NCBI RefSeq assembly: GCF_016863195.1
Contig: NZ_BOOK01000037.1
Span: 1-64,000 of the forward strand
Direction of reading: 5' to 3'
DNA length: 64,000 nt
Source: Paraplanobispora takensis
Lineage (GTDB): Bacteria > Actinomycetota > Actinomycetes > Streptosporangiales > Streptosporangiaceae
Below are positions 43,719-52,677 of the stretch, in pieces. The translations under genes were made by a program, and so were the position numbers. The notes beneath the pieces were generated by a model. It saw only the letters and a program-made list of their open reading frames with translations, did no database searches and was not told where the DNA came from. How positions within the stretch are numbered: position 1 is the first letter of the stretch; each line of letters starts with the position of its first letter.

Positions 43719-44492
43719 CTAACGACGAATGCGGGCGTCGATGATGTCGGCGGGCAGGACGGGCAGGCCGTCCACCGGCGGGGTCGGGCCGTCCGGGGTG
43801 GGCCGGATGCCGCCGGCGGCGATGCGGTCCAGGGCGGCGAGGCCGGCGGCGTCGACCGTACCGAAGATCGTGTAGTTGGGGGCCAGCCCGGAGTCGCCGT
43901 AGACCAGGAAGAACTGGCTGCCGTTGGTGTCGGGGCCGGCGTTGGCCATGGCCAGCACGCCGCGCGCGTACGTCTTGCGCACGCCGGTGGGGTCGCCCGG
44001 CCACGGCGGCAGGTCGGTGGGCAGCTCGTCCTTGTAGCGGTAGCCCGGACCGCCCTCGCCGGTGAAGCTCGGATCGCCGCACTGCAGCACCTTCAGCCGG
44101 TCGTAGGCGGTCAGCCGGTGGCAGGAGGTGGCGTCGTAGAACCCGTGCCGGATCAGGTGCAGGAAACTCTGCACCGTGCAGGGCGCCTTGTCCGGGTGGA
44201 GGGTGAGCCCGATGCGGCCGTGGTTGGTCTTCAGGACCGCGGACACCGGCCGGGTGGGGGTGCGGCGCGGGTCCGGGGGCAGCGGGACCTTGCGCACGGC
44301 CGGATCGTCCGGGGTCTCGGTGTAGCGGCACGGGCCCTTCGTCGTCCTGGGCGGCCTGTCCCCGGCCGCCCCCGCGGAGGCCTCCCCGGCCGTCCCCGCG
44401 GACGCCGGCGCGGGCATGAGGCCGAAGGCGGCCAGCGAACCCGCCGTCACCGCGGCCATCGCGGCGCGCCGTACCAGTGTTCTGCCGGACAT
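43719..44492 (-). CDS. Secreted cyclophilin-type peptidyl-prolyl isomerase
   Basis: A 257-residue protein. Residues 1-32 form a signal peptide (cleavage near ASA). The cyclophilin domain occupies about 80-257: VQSFLHLIRHGFYDATSCHRL, then LQCGDPSFTGEGGPGYRYKDEL, RGVLAMANAGPDTNGSQFFLVY and YTIFGTV. The key catalytic region, including FFLVY, is retained; the usual active-site arginine position in the FDGTxFHR motif is seen here as SCHR. Acts on exported proteins. GGGGAGG ribosome binding site. Confidence 0.92.
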   Translation of the reverse strand: MSGRTLVRRAAMAAVTAGSLAAFGLMPAPASAGTAGEASAGAAGDRPPRTTKGPCRYTETPDDPAVRKVPLPPDPRRTPTRPVSAVLKTNHGRIGLTLHPDKAPCTVQSFLHLIRHGFYDATSCHRLTAYDRLKVLQCGDPSFTGEGGPGYRYKDELPTDLPPWPGDPTGVRKTYARGVLAMANAGPDTNGSQFFLVYGDSGLAPNYTIFGTVDAAGLAALDRIAAGGIRPTPDGPTPPVDGLPVLPADIIDARIRR

Positions 44493-44637
44493 GACATCCT
44501 CCCCAGAAAGTGATCGACAAGCTCTCTGCGGTCCTAACCGATCAAGCCGACGCCGTCAAGGGTGAGGAGTCAAGGGCGCGGTACGGCGGGCGGGTCCACC
44601 GGCCACCCGGAGGAGACCCGGCCGGGTCAGACCCGGG

Positions 44638-45228
44638 TCACTTGATCACTCCGCAGGCCACCCGTCCGCCGGCGTCGCCGGTCTTCAGGGTCATCTCGTC
44701 GGGGTCCGGGTCGTACCGCTCGGGGATGTTGGCCAGGTTGTCGGGCAGCGCGTGGATGATGACGGCGCTGCCGTCGTCGTCGGAGAGGTGGCGCACCCGG
44801 AACCTGTCGGTGATGACGGAGGCCGTGGCGGTGCCGTCCTTGGCGGCCAGCAGCGGGGGCAGGTCCCCCGAGTGGTCGCCGTGGGCGCCCTTGCCGAGGT
44901 TGAAGTGGCCGCCCGCGGAGAAGAACGGCGTGACCTTCCCGGTGGCGGGGTCGACGGCCTTCGGGTCACACGTGCCGGTGGTGTGGATGTGGAAGCCGTG
45001 GAAGCCCGGATCCAGGCCCTTCACCGTGACCGTCACTCTGGCCTTGCCGTACCCCGCGCGTTCGATGGTGAGCTGGCCGATGGCCTTGCCCTTGGTGTCG
45101 CGGATCGTGGCCGCCGCGGAGTCCTTGCCCTTTGACGGCACGACGTCGGCCGCGGCGGAGACGGCGACGGCTCCGACTCCCGCGGTGAGCGTGGCTGCGA
45201 TGGCCAGATGGGTCCAGCGGAGAATCAT
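44638..45228 (-). CDS. sodC: Superoxide dismutase, Cu/Zn type, secreted
   Basis: A 196-residue protein with a signal peptide (residues 1-27, cleavage near SAAA). Copper/zinc ligands are seen in HGFHIH, GGHFNLG, the following zinc loop (HGDHSGDLP) and SAVIIHALPDN. The two disulfide cysteines are in TGTCDP and RVACGVI. It lacks a lipobox, so it is probably released or periplasm-like. Removes superoxide outside the membrane. A GAAGGG ribosome binding site precedes the ATG. The 249 bases upstream to 45477 show nothing further. Confidence 0.95.
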   Translation of the reverse strand: MILRWTHLAIAATLTAGVGAVAVSAAADVVPSKGKDSAAATIRDTKGKAIGQLTIERAGYGKARVTVTVKGLDPGFHGFHIHTTGTCDPKAVDPATGKVTPFFSAGGHFNLGKGAHGDHSGDLPPLLAAKDGTATASVITDRFRVRHLSDDDGSAVIIHALPDNLANIPERYDPDPDEMTLKTGDAGGRVACGVIK

Positions 45229-45477
45229 GGGTTGCCCTTCTCGGGGAATCGATCATTCTGCCGCGAGGGTAAATCGACATACTTTCCCCGCGCTGAACGC
45301 TCACTGAATGATTTCCCCGGACCCGCGACGGCCTGGTGTTATGGCGCGTCGTTCCGGATGTCCGGCGGATACCGGCCGCCCGGTAAACGCCGTTCGGGTC
45401 GTCCCCGGCGCCGGAGCGCCCGGCCGTACTTCACCGGGCGCTATCCGGCATCATCGGAAATCAAGGGTTTTTCGCGC

Positions 45478-46077
45478 TTATTTGTTCTCGCCGGATTTCA
45501 CCGTGTAGTACAGGTGGGTCACACCGGTCCCCTCGATCACCCGCGGGCCCTCCAGCTCGACCGGGGCGCAGGTGAGGCCCTCGAAGAAGGGGATGCCCCC
45601 GCCCAGCAGCACGGGCACCAGGTCCACCCGGATCTCCTCCAGCAGCCCCGCGTTGAGGCACTGCGAGGCGATCTTGGACCCGACGCCGATCCAGCCGTCG
45701 CCGGCGACCTCCTTGGCCTGGGCGACCGCGCTCTCGACCCCGTCGGTGACGAAGGTGAAGGGGGCGTCCTCGCGGGGCCAGCCGTCCGGGACGCTGTGGG
45801 TGACCACGAAGACCGGCACGTCCAGCGGGTGCCGGCCGCCCCACCCGCCGGTTATGTCGAACAGGCGGCGGCCGACGATCAGGGCCCCGACGTTCTCCAT
45901 CGCGCCGCGCAGGTGGGCCGCGCTGGCCTCCGACACCTGGAAGGTCAGCTCCGGGGCGGCGGTCGGGATGGCGACGTCGCCGTTCTCGTACCAGCCGAAC
46001 AGGTGCTCCACCCCGTCGGAGGGGTCGGCGACGAAACCGTCGAGGGACATCGACATGTTGGCGATCACCTTGGCCAT
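45478..46077 (-). CDS. Dihydrofolate reductase-like (RibD C-terminal) family protein
   Basis: A 199-residue protein of the deaminase-reductase type: MSMSLDGFVADPSDGVEHLFGWY at the N-terminus, LIVGRRLFDITGGWGG, PVFVVTHSVP and WIGVGSKIASQCLNAGLLEEIRVDLVPVLLGGG. Such proteins bind NADPH through a DHFR fold; the physiological substrate is unknown. It lies downstream of a sigma-factor-like gene, on the same strand and 124 bases away, a pairing seen often in actinobacteria. Confidence 0.9.
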   Translation of the reverse strand: MAKVIANMSMSLDGFVADPSDGVEHLFGWYENGDVAIPTAAPELTFQVSEASAAHLRGAMENVGALIVGRRLFDITGGWGGRHPLDVPVFVVTHSVPDGWPREDAPFTFVTDGVESAVAQAKEVAGDGWIGVGSKIASQCLNAGLLEEIRVDLVPVLLGGGIPFFEGLTCAPVELEGPRVIEGTGVTHLYYTVKSGENK

Positions 46078-46201
46078 GGGAATGCTCCGTTCTTGAGGTT
46101 CTGCGGGTTCCGCGGTCCGCGCGGTATCCGGCTGTTGAGACGCGCCCGGCCCGGAGAACTCATCGCTTCCCGTACGGTCCCCGGCGGAACCCGCCGGAGC
46201 C

Positions 46202-47101
46202 TCACAACCTCAAGGGGAGCCCGAACGCGGGGAACAGGTGGGGCTCGAACGCCATGATCTCCACGATCTTCCCGTCCTGGACGCGCAGCACGTCCAGCAC
46301 CTGCGCCCGGTAGACCGTGGTGCCGGGGCGCTGCACGTAGCCCGCGGCCGCCGGCCGGCCGTTCGCCCGGGTGGGCAGGTGCCGCCAGTTCCCGAAGTGG
46401 CTCGGGGAGGCCGGGTCGAGGGACGGCCTCAGGAAGGCCGTCATCGCCTCGCGGCCGGTGAACCAGAACGGGTTCGGCGGCATGGTCAGCCGGATGTCCT
46501 CGCTGAGCAGGGCGGGCCGGGCCCGCTGGAGCGCGCTGTTGACCGAGGCGGTGCTCATCTCCAGCATCGTGGCCGTCTCGGCGGCCGGCAGCCCGAGCAC
46601 GTCCCGCAGGATCAGCACCGCCCGCTGCCGCGGCGGCAGGTGCTGGATCGCCGCCAGACAGACCAGCTCCACCGTCTCCCCGGACACCGCCGCGGCCTCC
46701 GGCGACGCCTCGCCCGAGACCGCGCCCTCCAGGTCCTCCAGCAGGTGGTCGGGGTACGGCTGGAGCCAGGTGATCCGCGGCGGGGGATCCTGGCTGCCGT
46801 GGTCCATCCCCTCGACGGGCTCGTACCGTGTCACCCGCCGGGTGGTGCGCCGCAGGAAGTCCAGGCAGGTGTTGGTGGCGATCCGGTACAGCCAGGCCCG
46901 CGGCGTGGAGCGCCCCCGGAACCCGTCCCGCCCGTCACCCGCCCCGGAACCCGCCGGGATCTCTGCGCCGGTCGCCGGGTCGTGCCGGGACCGGTAGGCC
47001 TTCTGCCGGCACGCGGCCGAGCAGTAGACCGACGACCGCCCCCGCCTGCCCGCCCGCTCCGGCAGGGCCCGGCCGCAGACCTGGCAGCCGTCCTCCGGCA
47101 T
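46202..47101 (-). CDS. Zinc-ribbon / truncated ECF sigma factor / SnoaL-like fusion
   Basis: A 299-residue protein from the ATG at 47101. Residues 6-31 form a CxxC...CxxxC zinc ribbon (C6, C9, C27, C31) followed by RQKAYRSR. From residue 62 the sequence joins an ECF sigma factor within region 2.4 (GRSTPRAWLYRIATNTCLDFLRR); regions 2.1-2.3, which bind the polymerase and melt the promoter, are missing. Region 4 (LPPRQRAVLILRDVLGLPAAETATML) is intact, and residues 205-299 form the SnoaL-like tail known from SigG/SigJ-type ECF factors. The gene may be a domain-swap regulator or a decaying sigma factor. Confidence 0.7.
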   Translation of the reverse strand: MPEDGCQVCGRALPERAGRRGRSSVYCSAACRQKAYRSRHDPATGAEIPAGSGAGDGRDGFRGRSTPRAWLYRIATNTCLDFLRRTTRRVTRYEPVEGMDHGSQDPPPRITWLQPYPDHLLEDLEGAVSGEASPEAAAVSGETVELVCLAAIQHLPPRQRAVLILRDVLGLPAAETATMLEMSTASVNSALQRARPALLSEDIRLTMPPNPFWFTGREAMTAFLRPSLDPASPSHFGNWRHLPTRANGRPAAAGYVQRPGTTVYRAQVLDVLRVQDGKIVEIMAFEPHLFPAFGLPLRL

Positions 47102-47231
47102 GGTCACGCCACCCCCAGAAAGACCCCGGGAAAAACGACACGCGGCACCCGCGTTACGCATTAAGCCACGCCTGCGACTCCTGGTCTTCGGCCACCGGCA
47201 CCCTCATGATCCGTCCAGGATGCTCCGCCTC

Positions 47232-47274
47232 CGGTTACAACGGGGTAACCGCCGCTGTTCCCGTCCGGTAACCG
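47232..47274. promoter_or_regulatory. GTAACC-type inverted repeat cluster
   Basis: CGGTTAC (47232-47238) and GTAACCG (47245-47251) form a 7-base inverted repeat with a 6-base spacer; another palindromic CGGTAACCG is at 47266-47274. They lie between the sigma-like gene (minus) and the gene at 47321 (plus) and look like sites for a dimeric regulator. Confidence 0.35.
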
Positions 47275-47320
47275 CCCCTCGGCTTGGCTGGTCCCACCGA
47301 CGGACAGCGGAGGAACCATA

Positions 47321-47806
47321 ATGAACGGTGTAAAGATCAGGAACGTGCTCCTCGTCGCGGCTCTCGTCGTGGGAGGGGGAGGGGCGGCCGCCTCGGCCGC
47401 GGTGGCCGGCGAGGACGACGGCAAGGCGTTCGCCGCATGCATGAGCTCACACGGACTGCCGGAATTCCCCGAGGTCACGTTCTCCCCGGATGGGACGGTC
47501 GTCCTCGCCGTCAAGGGCGAGCGTGTCGACCTGCTCTCCTCGGAGTACGGCACGGCGGTGAGGGCATGCGAGTCGCTGCTGCCCGCCTGGGCCCACCTTC
47601 CCGCCCCGCCGGAGGCCCACAAGGCAGTGAAGGCCCCGGAACTGTCCGCCGTACCGGCGGCACTGATCACCGTGCCCACCGCGCCCGTACCACCCGTCGC
47701 TCCTCTCGCGCCCGCCGTACTCGCCGTACTCGCCGTACTCGGCGCGCTCGCCGCGCTCACCAGAACGGGTTCACATCGGCAGCGGAACACTACGCTGGGC
47801 GGGTGA
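47321..47806 (+). CDS. Secreted or membrane-anchored protein of unknown function
   Basis: A 161-residue protein with a signal sequence (residues 1-29), two cysteines ([13 protein letters not shown] and RACESLLP) and a C-terminal hydrophobic segment ([21 protein letters not shown]) followed by a basic tail. The C-x-x-x-H-G-(L/V)-P-x-(F/Y)-P pattern resembles small actinobacterial secreted proteins. The ATG at 47321 has a GGAGGAA ribosome binding site. Its stop overlaps acpS by 4 bases, so acpS is coupled to it. Confidence 0.75.
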   Translation: MNGVKIRNVLLVAALVVGGGGAAASAAVAGEDDGKAFAACMSSHGLPEFPEVTFSPDGTVVLAVKGERVDLLSSEYGTAVRACESLLPAWAHLPAPPEAHKAVKAPELSAVPAALITVPTAPVPPVAPLAPAVLAVLAVLGALAALTRTGSHRQRNTTLGG

Positions 47807-48153
47807 TCGTGGGGATTGGCGTGGATGTGGTGGACGTGGCCAGGTTCGAGGCGACGCTGGCCCGGACGCCCGGGCTGCGGATCCGGCTGTTCACCGAGGC
47901 GGAGCGCGACCTGCGGGTGGAGTCCCTGGCCGCGCGCTTCGCGGCCAAGGAGGCCGTGGCCAAGGCGCTGGGGGCACCGCCCGGCCTGCTCCACGTGGAG
48001 GCCGAGGTGGTGACCGGCGAGCACGGCCGTCCCGAACTGCGGGTGACCGGCCGGGTCGCCGAGGTGGCCGCCGCGCTGGGGGTGGCCCGCTGGCACATCT
48101 CCCTGACCCACGACGGGGGCGTCGCCGTCGCCTATGTGATCGCCGAGGGCTAG
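47803..48153 (+). CDS. acpS: Holo-[acyl-carrier-protein] synthase
   Basis: A 116-residue AcpS, which transfers the 4'-phosphopantetheine arm from CoA onto acyl carrier proteins. It has the family signatures [16 protein letters not shown] and [13 protein letters not shown] with the metal-binding Asp and Glu, and ends with [19 protein letters not shown]. Start GTG at 47803 overlaps the previous stop (GTGA); longer in-frame starts are unsupported. It precedes nnr and alr as in other actinobacteria. Confidence 0.95.
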   Translation: MIVGIGVDVVDVARFEATLARTPGLRIRLFTEAERDLRVESLAARFAAKEAVAKALGAPPGLLHVEAEVVTGEHGRPELRVTGRVAEVAAALGVARWHISLTHDGGVAVAYVIAEG

Positions 48154-48310
48154 CAATCGGTCCTCACGCGTCACTCCGCACCTCCCGCCGGACGGCCTCC
48201 TGCGCGACGAAGGCCGCCGTGACCCGCTTCTCCCGCAACCTGCGCACCGAGCAGGTGTGACGCCGGGGCGGCGGGGAGGGCGGCTGTGATCGCTGCCGTA
48301 CTCTCGGACC

Positions 48311-50029
48311 ATGGGAGGACGACCCCGTGAACCACGCGCCCGTCACGACCTCACGCGACCGGCGTACACCTCCGACCAGATCAGGGCGGCCGAGGCGGCC
48401 CTGATGGCGACGTTGCCCGAGGGCACGCTGATGGAACGGGCGGCCACCGGGCTCGCCGTGCACTGCGCCGCGATGCTGGGGAGGGTGTACGGCTCCCGCG
48501 TCGCGCTCCTGATCGGCAGCGGTGACAACGGCGGCGACGCCCTCTACGCCGGGGCCCGGCTGGCGGCCCGGGGAGCCCGGGTGCACGCGGTCCTGGCCGG
48601 GTCGCGGGTCCACCGGGGCGGCCTCGCCGCCCTGCGCCGATCCGGCGGCCGGGTCCTGGACCTGCGCGGTGCCGCGGCTTTCGGGACCGGCCCGGAGGGG
48701 TCCCGGGACGCGGGCGGACCCCGGGACGGCGGCGGGGCGGAGGCGGCGCGGCGGGTGATCGAGGCCGCCGACCTGATCGTGGACGGGCTGGTCGGGATCG
48801 GCGGGACCGGGGCCCTGCGGGAGCCGTACGCGACGCTGGCGGCGATCGCCGGTGCGGCCTCCGGCGCCGTCGTCGCGGTGGACGTGCCGAGCGGGGTGGA
48901 CGCGGGCAACGGGCGGGTCGACGGGGAGGCGGTCCCGGCGGATGTCACCGTCACGTTCGGAGCGCTCAAGACCGGGCTGCTGGTCGACCCGGGAGCCGGG
49001 TACGCGGGCCGGGTGGAGTTCGTCGACATCGGGCTGGGGCCGTACCTGCCGGATCCCGACGCGGCCGGGCTCACCGACGAGGGCGTCGCCGCGCTGCTGC
49101 CCAGGCCCGACGCCCGCTCCGACAAGTACCGCCGGGGCGTCGTCGGCGTCGCGGCCGGCAGCCACCGCTACACCGGCGCCGCGGTGCTGGCCGTGGGGGG
49201 CGCGATCCGGGCCGGGGCGGGCATGGTGCGTTACGCGGGCGTCGCCGAGCCGGTGGCGCAGGTACGCGCCCGCTGGCCGGAGGCGGTCGTCACCGAGCTG
49301 GCCCCGGCCGAGGACGGCGGTCACGCGGGTCCGGAGGCGGGGACGGGTCATGCGGACCCGGAGGCCGGCACCGGGCGTGCGGACCCGGAGGACACCGGCC
49401 CGGACGCGGGCGGGGTGGACCCCGGCAAGCGCATCGAGGACGTCGGCCGGGTGCAGGCGTGGGTACTGGGCCCCGGGCTCGGCACCGGTCCCGAGGCGCA
49501 CGCCGTCGCCCGCGCGGTTCTGGCGAGTGACGTCCCCGTGCTGGTGGACGCCGACGGCCTGACGCTCATCGCGCACGACAGGTCGCTGCTCCGCAGGGAC
49601 GCGCCCGTGCTGATCACCCCGCACGCCGGTGAGCTGTCGCGGCTGTTGCAGGTGTCCCGGGGGAAGATCGAGGCCCGGCGGCTGGAGTACGCCCGGCTGG
49701 CGGCCGCGGAGCTGGGCGTGACCGTGCTGCTGAAGGGTTCGACCACGGTGGTCGCGCGGGAGGGCGACCCGGTCAGGGTCAACCCGACCGGCAGTCCCTG
49801 GCTGGCCACCGGCGGCACCGGGGACGTGCTGGCCGGGCTGGCGGGCGCGCTGCTGGCGGCCGGGCTCGACTGCTACGACGCGGCCTCGTGCGCGGCGTAC
49901 CTCCACGGGATGGCCGGAAGGCACGGCCCGCTGGCCGCCGGGGACGTGGCCGAGGCGCTCCCCGAGGTCATGAGGTCGGTCACGAATCGGCCTCGGCACC
50001 GGAGGCGAGCTGCCAGACTGGGAATATGA
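48311..50029 (+). CDS. nnr: Bifunctional NAD(P)H-hydrate epimerase / ADP-dependent dehydratase
   Basis: A 572-residue fusion that repairs damaged NADHX/NADPHX. Residues about 15-225 are the YjeF_N epimerase (AALLIGSGDNGGDALYAGARLAARG, DLIVDGLVGIGGTG, AVDVPSGVDA). Residues about 260-560 are the kinase-like dehydratase (KYRRGVVGVAAGSHRYTGAAVLA, VLLKGSTTVV, NPTGSPWLATGGTGDVLAGL). Within the dehydratase, residues about 336-376 are an unusual G/P/D/E-rich insert with imperfect GHADPEAGTG repeats, absent from the core family. ATG at 48311; the stop overlaps the alr start (ATGA). Confidence 0.92.
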   Translation: MGGRPREPRARHDLTRPAYTSDQIRAAEAALMATLPEGTLMERAATGLAVHCAAMLGRVYGSRVALLIGSGDNGGDALYAGARLAARGARVHAVLAGSRVHRGGLAALRRSGGRVLDLRGAAAFGTGPEGSRDAGGPRDGGGAEAARRVIEAADLIVDGLVGIGGTGALREPYATLAAIAGAASGAVVAVDVPSGVDAGNGRVDGEAVPADVTVTFGALKTGLLVDPGAGYAGRVEFVDIGLGPYLPDPDAAGLTDEGVAALLPRPDARSDKYRRGVVGVAAGSHRYTGAAVLAVGGAIRAGAGMVRYAGVAEPVAQVRARWPEAVVTELAPAEDGGHAGPEAGTGHADPEAGTGRADPEDTGPDAGGVDPGKRIEDVGRVQAWVLGPGLGTGPEAHAVARAVLASDVPVLVDADGLTLIAHDRSLLRRDAPVLITPHAGELSRLLQVSRGKIEARRLEYARLAAAELGVTVLLKGSTTVVAREGDPVRVNPTGSPWLATGGTGDVLAGLAGALLAAGLDCYDAASCAAYLHGMAGRHGPLAAGDVAEALPEVMRSVTNRPRHRRRAARLGI

Positions 50030-51153
50030 GCTTCCCGATGACTCCTGCCGAGGCGCGGGTGGACCTGTCCGCGATCCGGGAGAACGTCGCGCTGCTGCGC
50101 GAGCACGCCCCGGGGGCTCTGACCATGGTCGCGGTCAAGGCCGACGCCTACGGGCACGGACTCGTCGCCGCCGCGCGGGCGTGCCTGGAGGGCGGGGCCG
50201 AACGGCTCGGCACCGCCTACGTCCGCGAGGCTCTGGAGCTGCGGGCCGCCGGGGTCACCGCGCCGATCCTGTCGTGGCTCATCCCGCCGGGAGAGCCGCT
50301 GGACGACGCGCTGGCCGCGGACGTGGAGCTGTCGGCGGGCGCGCCATGGCTGGTGGACGCCGTCGCCGAGGCGGCGGGCCGTACCGGGCGGGCGGCGAGA
50401 CTGCACCTGAAGGCCGACACGGGCAACGGGCGCGGCGGCGCGGCGGCGGCGGACTGGCCCGCGCTGCTGGAGCGGGCGCTGGCCCGGCAGGCGGAGGGCA
50501 CGGTCGAGATCGTCGGGCTCTGGTCGCACTTCGCGTGCGCCGACATCCCGGGGCACCCGTCGATCGACGTCCAGCTCGACGCCTTCGACGAGGCGCTGGC
50601 CGTCGCCGAGAAGGCGGGTGCGGGGGGATCCCACGTGATCCGCCACATCGCCAACTCCGCGGCGAATCTGACGCTCCCGCGGGCGCGCTATGACATGGTG
50701 CGGCCGGGCATCGCGGCCTACGGGCTCAGCCCCATCCCCGAGCTGGGCGATTTCGGTCTCCGCCCGGCGATGACGCTCACAGCGCGGATCTCCCTGGTGA
50801 AGCGGGTGCCGGCTGATTCAGGCGTGTCCTATGGGCACCTATATGTTACGGATCGCGAAACAACGCTTGGCCTGGTCCCGCTCGGGTATGCGGACGGCGT
50901 CCTGCGGCACGCCACCAACAGGGCGGAGGTGCTGGCGGGCGGCCGGCGACGGCGGATCGCCGGGCGGGTCTGCATGGACCAGTTCGTGATCGACGTGGGG
51001 GAGGATCCGCTGGCCGAGGGGGATGAGGTGATTCTGTTCGGTGACGGTTCGCAGGGCGAGCCGACCGCGCAGGAATGGGCGGATTCCCTCGGCACGATCA
51101 CTCATGAGATCGTGACCAGGATCGGTTCGCGCGTGCCACGCGTTTACCGGTGA
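50026..51153 (+). CDS. alr: Alanine racemase
   Basis: A 375-residue PLP enzyme that makes D-alanine for peptidoglycan. The PLP lysine is K38 in AVKADAYGHG; the catalytic tyrosine lies in SGVSYGHLYVT, and GRVCMDQFVIDVG is conserved. The ATG at 50026 overlaps the nnr stop. The order acpS-nnr-alr-hydrolase-tsaE is common in actinobacteria. Confidence 0.97.
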   Translation: MSFPMTPAEARVDLSAIRENVALLREHAPGALTMVAVKADAYGHGLVAAARACLEGGAERLGTAYVREALELRAAGVTAPILSWLIPPGEPLDDALAADVELSAGAPWLVDAVAEAAGRTGRAARLHLKADTGNGRGGAAAADWPALLERALARQAEGTVEIVGLWSHFACADIPGHPSIDVQLDAFDEALAVAEKAGAGGSHVIRHIANSAANLTLPRARYDMVRPGIAAYGLSPIPELGDFGLRPAMTLTARISLVKRVPADSGVSYGHLYVTDRETTLGLVPLGYADGVLRHATNRAEVLAGGRRRRIAGRVCMDQFVIDVGEDPLAEGDEVILFGDGSQGEPTAQEWADSLGTITHEIVTRIGSRVPRVYR

Positions 51154-51164
51154 AGGGGGTCTGA

Positions 51165-52226
51165 ATGACGAGTACGCGACGACGTAAGGTCGGCATCGCC
51201 GGTGCGATCGTCGGTGCGGCGTCCGCCGGTGTGGCGGCCGGCGCCTTCGCCAAGAGATACGCCATCGGCCGGATCAGGCTCCGCCCCGACCCCGAGGCCA
51301 GCGAGCCGCTGGGCGAGCTGCGCGGGCGGCAGGCCACGGTCGTCACCTCCGACGGGGCGGCCCTGCACGCGGAGGTGGACGGTCCCGAGGACAGCCCGCT
51401 GACCGTGGTGCTGTGCCACGGCTACACCCTCAACCTGGACTCCTGGCACTACCAGCGGCGCGACCTGCGCGACTATCACCGCCTGGTGCTGTGGGACCAG
51501 CGTTCCCACGGGCGCTCGTCCCGCACCGGCGCGGACAACTCGACGATCGACCGGCTCGGCGAGGACCTGTTCGAGGTCCTGCAGGAGCTGGTGCCCGGTC
51601 CGTGCGTGCTCGTCGGGCACTCCATGGGCGGGATGACCATCATGGCGCTCGCCGACCGGCACCCCGAGCTCTTCGGCGACAAGGTCAAGGGCGTGGCGCT
51701 CATCTCCACCTCCGCCGGCAAGCTGGCCGAGGTCTCCCTGGGCCTGCCCGCGCTGCTGTCCAAGGCGGTGCACAAGGTCACGCCGGGGACGGTGTCGATA
51801 CTGGGCCGCCGGGGGTCCCTGGTGGACAAGGGCCGCCACGCGGCCAACGACGTCGCCTTCCTGGTCCTGCGCTACCTGGGCTTCGGCGACTCCAGGAACG
51901 TCAGCCCCACGGTGGTGGACTTCGTCGAGTCGATGATCCGCTCCACCCCCTTCGAAGTGATCGCGAACTTCTATCCGGCGCTCATGTCGCACGACAAGCT
52001 GAGCGCGCTGGACGTGCTGGACGACGTGCCCACCTCCATCGTGGTCGGTGACGACGACTGGCTGACGCCCGTCGAGCACAGCAAGGCGATCGCGGCGGCG
52101 CTGCCGCGCGCCCGGCTGACGGAGGTTCCCGACAGCTCGCACCTGGTCCAGCTGGAGCGGCCGGGGGCGGTCAACGACGCACTGCGCGACCTGCTGAAGC
52201 GGGTGGCGGTGGACATACAGGAGTGA
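51165..52226 (+). CDS. Alpha/beta-hydrolase
   Basis: A 353-residue protein. An N-terminal hydrophobic helix (KVGIAGAIVGAASAGVAAGAFA) may anchor it in the membrane. The alpha/beta-hydrolase core has CHGYTLNLDSWHYQRRDLRDYHRLVLWDQRSHGRS, the nucleophile elbow GHSMGGM, an acid in VVGDDDWLTPVEHSKAI and the histidine in DSSHLVQLERP, so the triad is complete. The substrate is unknown. It lies 11 bases after alr and 7 bases before tsaE, in the same operon. Confidence 0.92.
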   Translation: MTSTRRRKVGIAGAIVGAASAGVAAGAFAKRYAIGRIRLRPDPEASEPLGELRGRQATVVTSDGAALHAEVDGPEDSPLTVVLCHGYTLNLDSWHYQRRDLRDYHRLVLWDQRSHGRSSRTGADNSTIDRLGEDLFEVLQELVPGPCVLVGHSMGGMTIMALADRHPELFGDKVKGVALISTSAGKLAEVSLGLPALLSKAVHKVTPGTVSILGRRGSLVDKGRHAANDVAFLVLRYLGFGDSRNVSPTVVDFVESMIRSTPFEVIANFYPALMSHDKLSALDVLDDVPTSIVVGDDDWLTPVEHSKAIAAALPRARLTEVPDSSHLVQLERPGAVNDALRDLLKRVAVDIQE

Positions 52227-52233
52227 GCGAACG

Positions 52234-52677
52234 GTGAGAATCGTGGCGACCGCCGAGGAGATGCGGGAGCTGGGCGCGGAGCTGGCCGGCCTGCTGCGGC
52301 CGGGGGATCTGGCGGTGCTGTCCGGCCCGCTGGGCGCGGGCAAGACGACCCTGGTGCAGGGCGTCGCCGAGGGGCTCAAGGTCCGCGGGCCGATCACCTC
52401 CCCGACCTTCGTGATCGCCCGGGTGCACCCCTCGCTCGTGGACGGTCCCGCGCTGGTGCACGCGGACGCCTACCGGCTCGGCGGGGACCTGGAGGTCGAC
52501 GACCTGGACCTCGACGCCTCCCTGCAGGAGTCGGTGACGGTCGTCGAGTGGGGCGAGGGCCTGGTCGAGGGGCTGGCCGAGGACCGGCTGGAGATCGCGA
52601 TCGACCGGAGCGGGGCGGACGACGAGCGCGTGGTGCGGTTGCGCGGCGTCGGTCCCCGCTGGGAGGGCGTCGTCTGA
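52234..52677 (+). CDS. tsaE: tRNA threonylcarbamoyladenosine ATPase
   Basis: A 147-residue TsaE, the ATPase partner of TsaB and TsaD in t6A37 tRNA modification. The P-loop GPLGAGKTTLVQG, TSPTFVIA, DAYRL and EWGEGL (Walker B-like region) are present. Start GTG at 52234. tsaB and tsaD, which often follow, are not seen here; the operon ends and a 300-base gap follows. Confidence 0.95.
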   Translation: MRIVATAEEMRELGAELAGLLRPGDLAVLSGPLGAGKTTLVQGVAEGLKVRGPITSPTFVIARVHPSLVDGPALVHADAYRLGGDLEVDDLDLDASLQESVTVVEWGEGLVEGLAEDRLEIAIDRSGADDERVVRLRGVGPRWEGVV

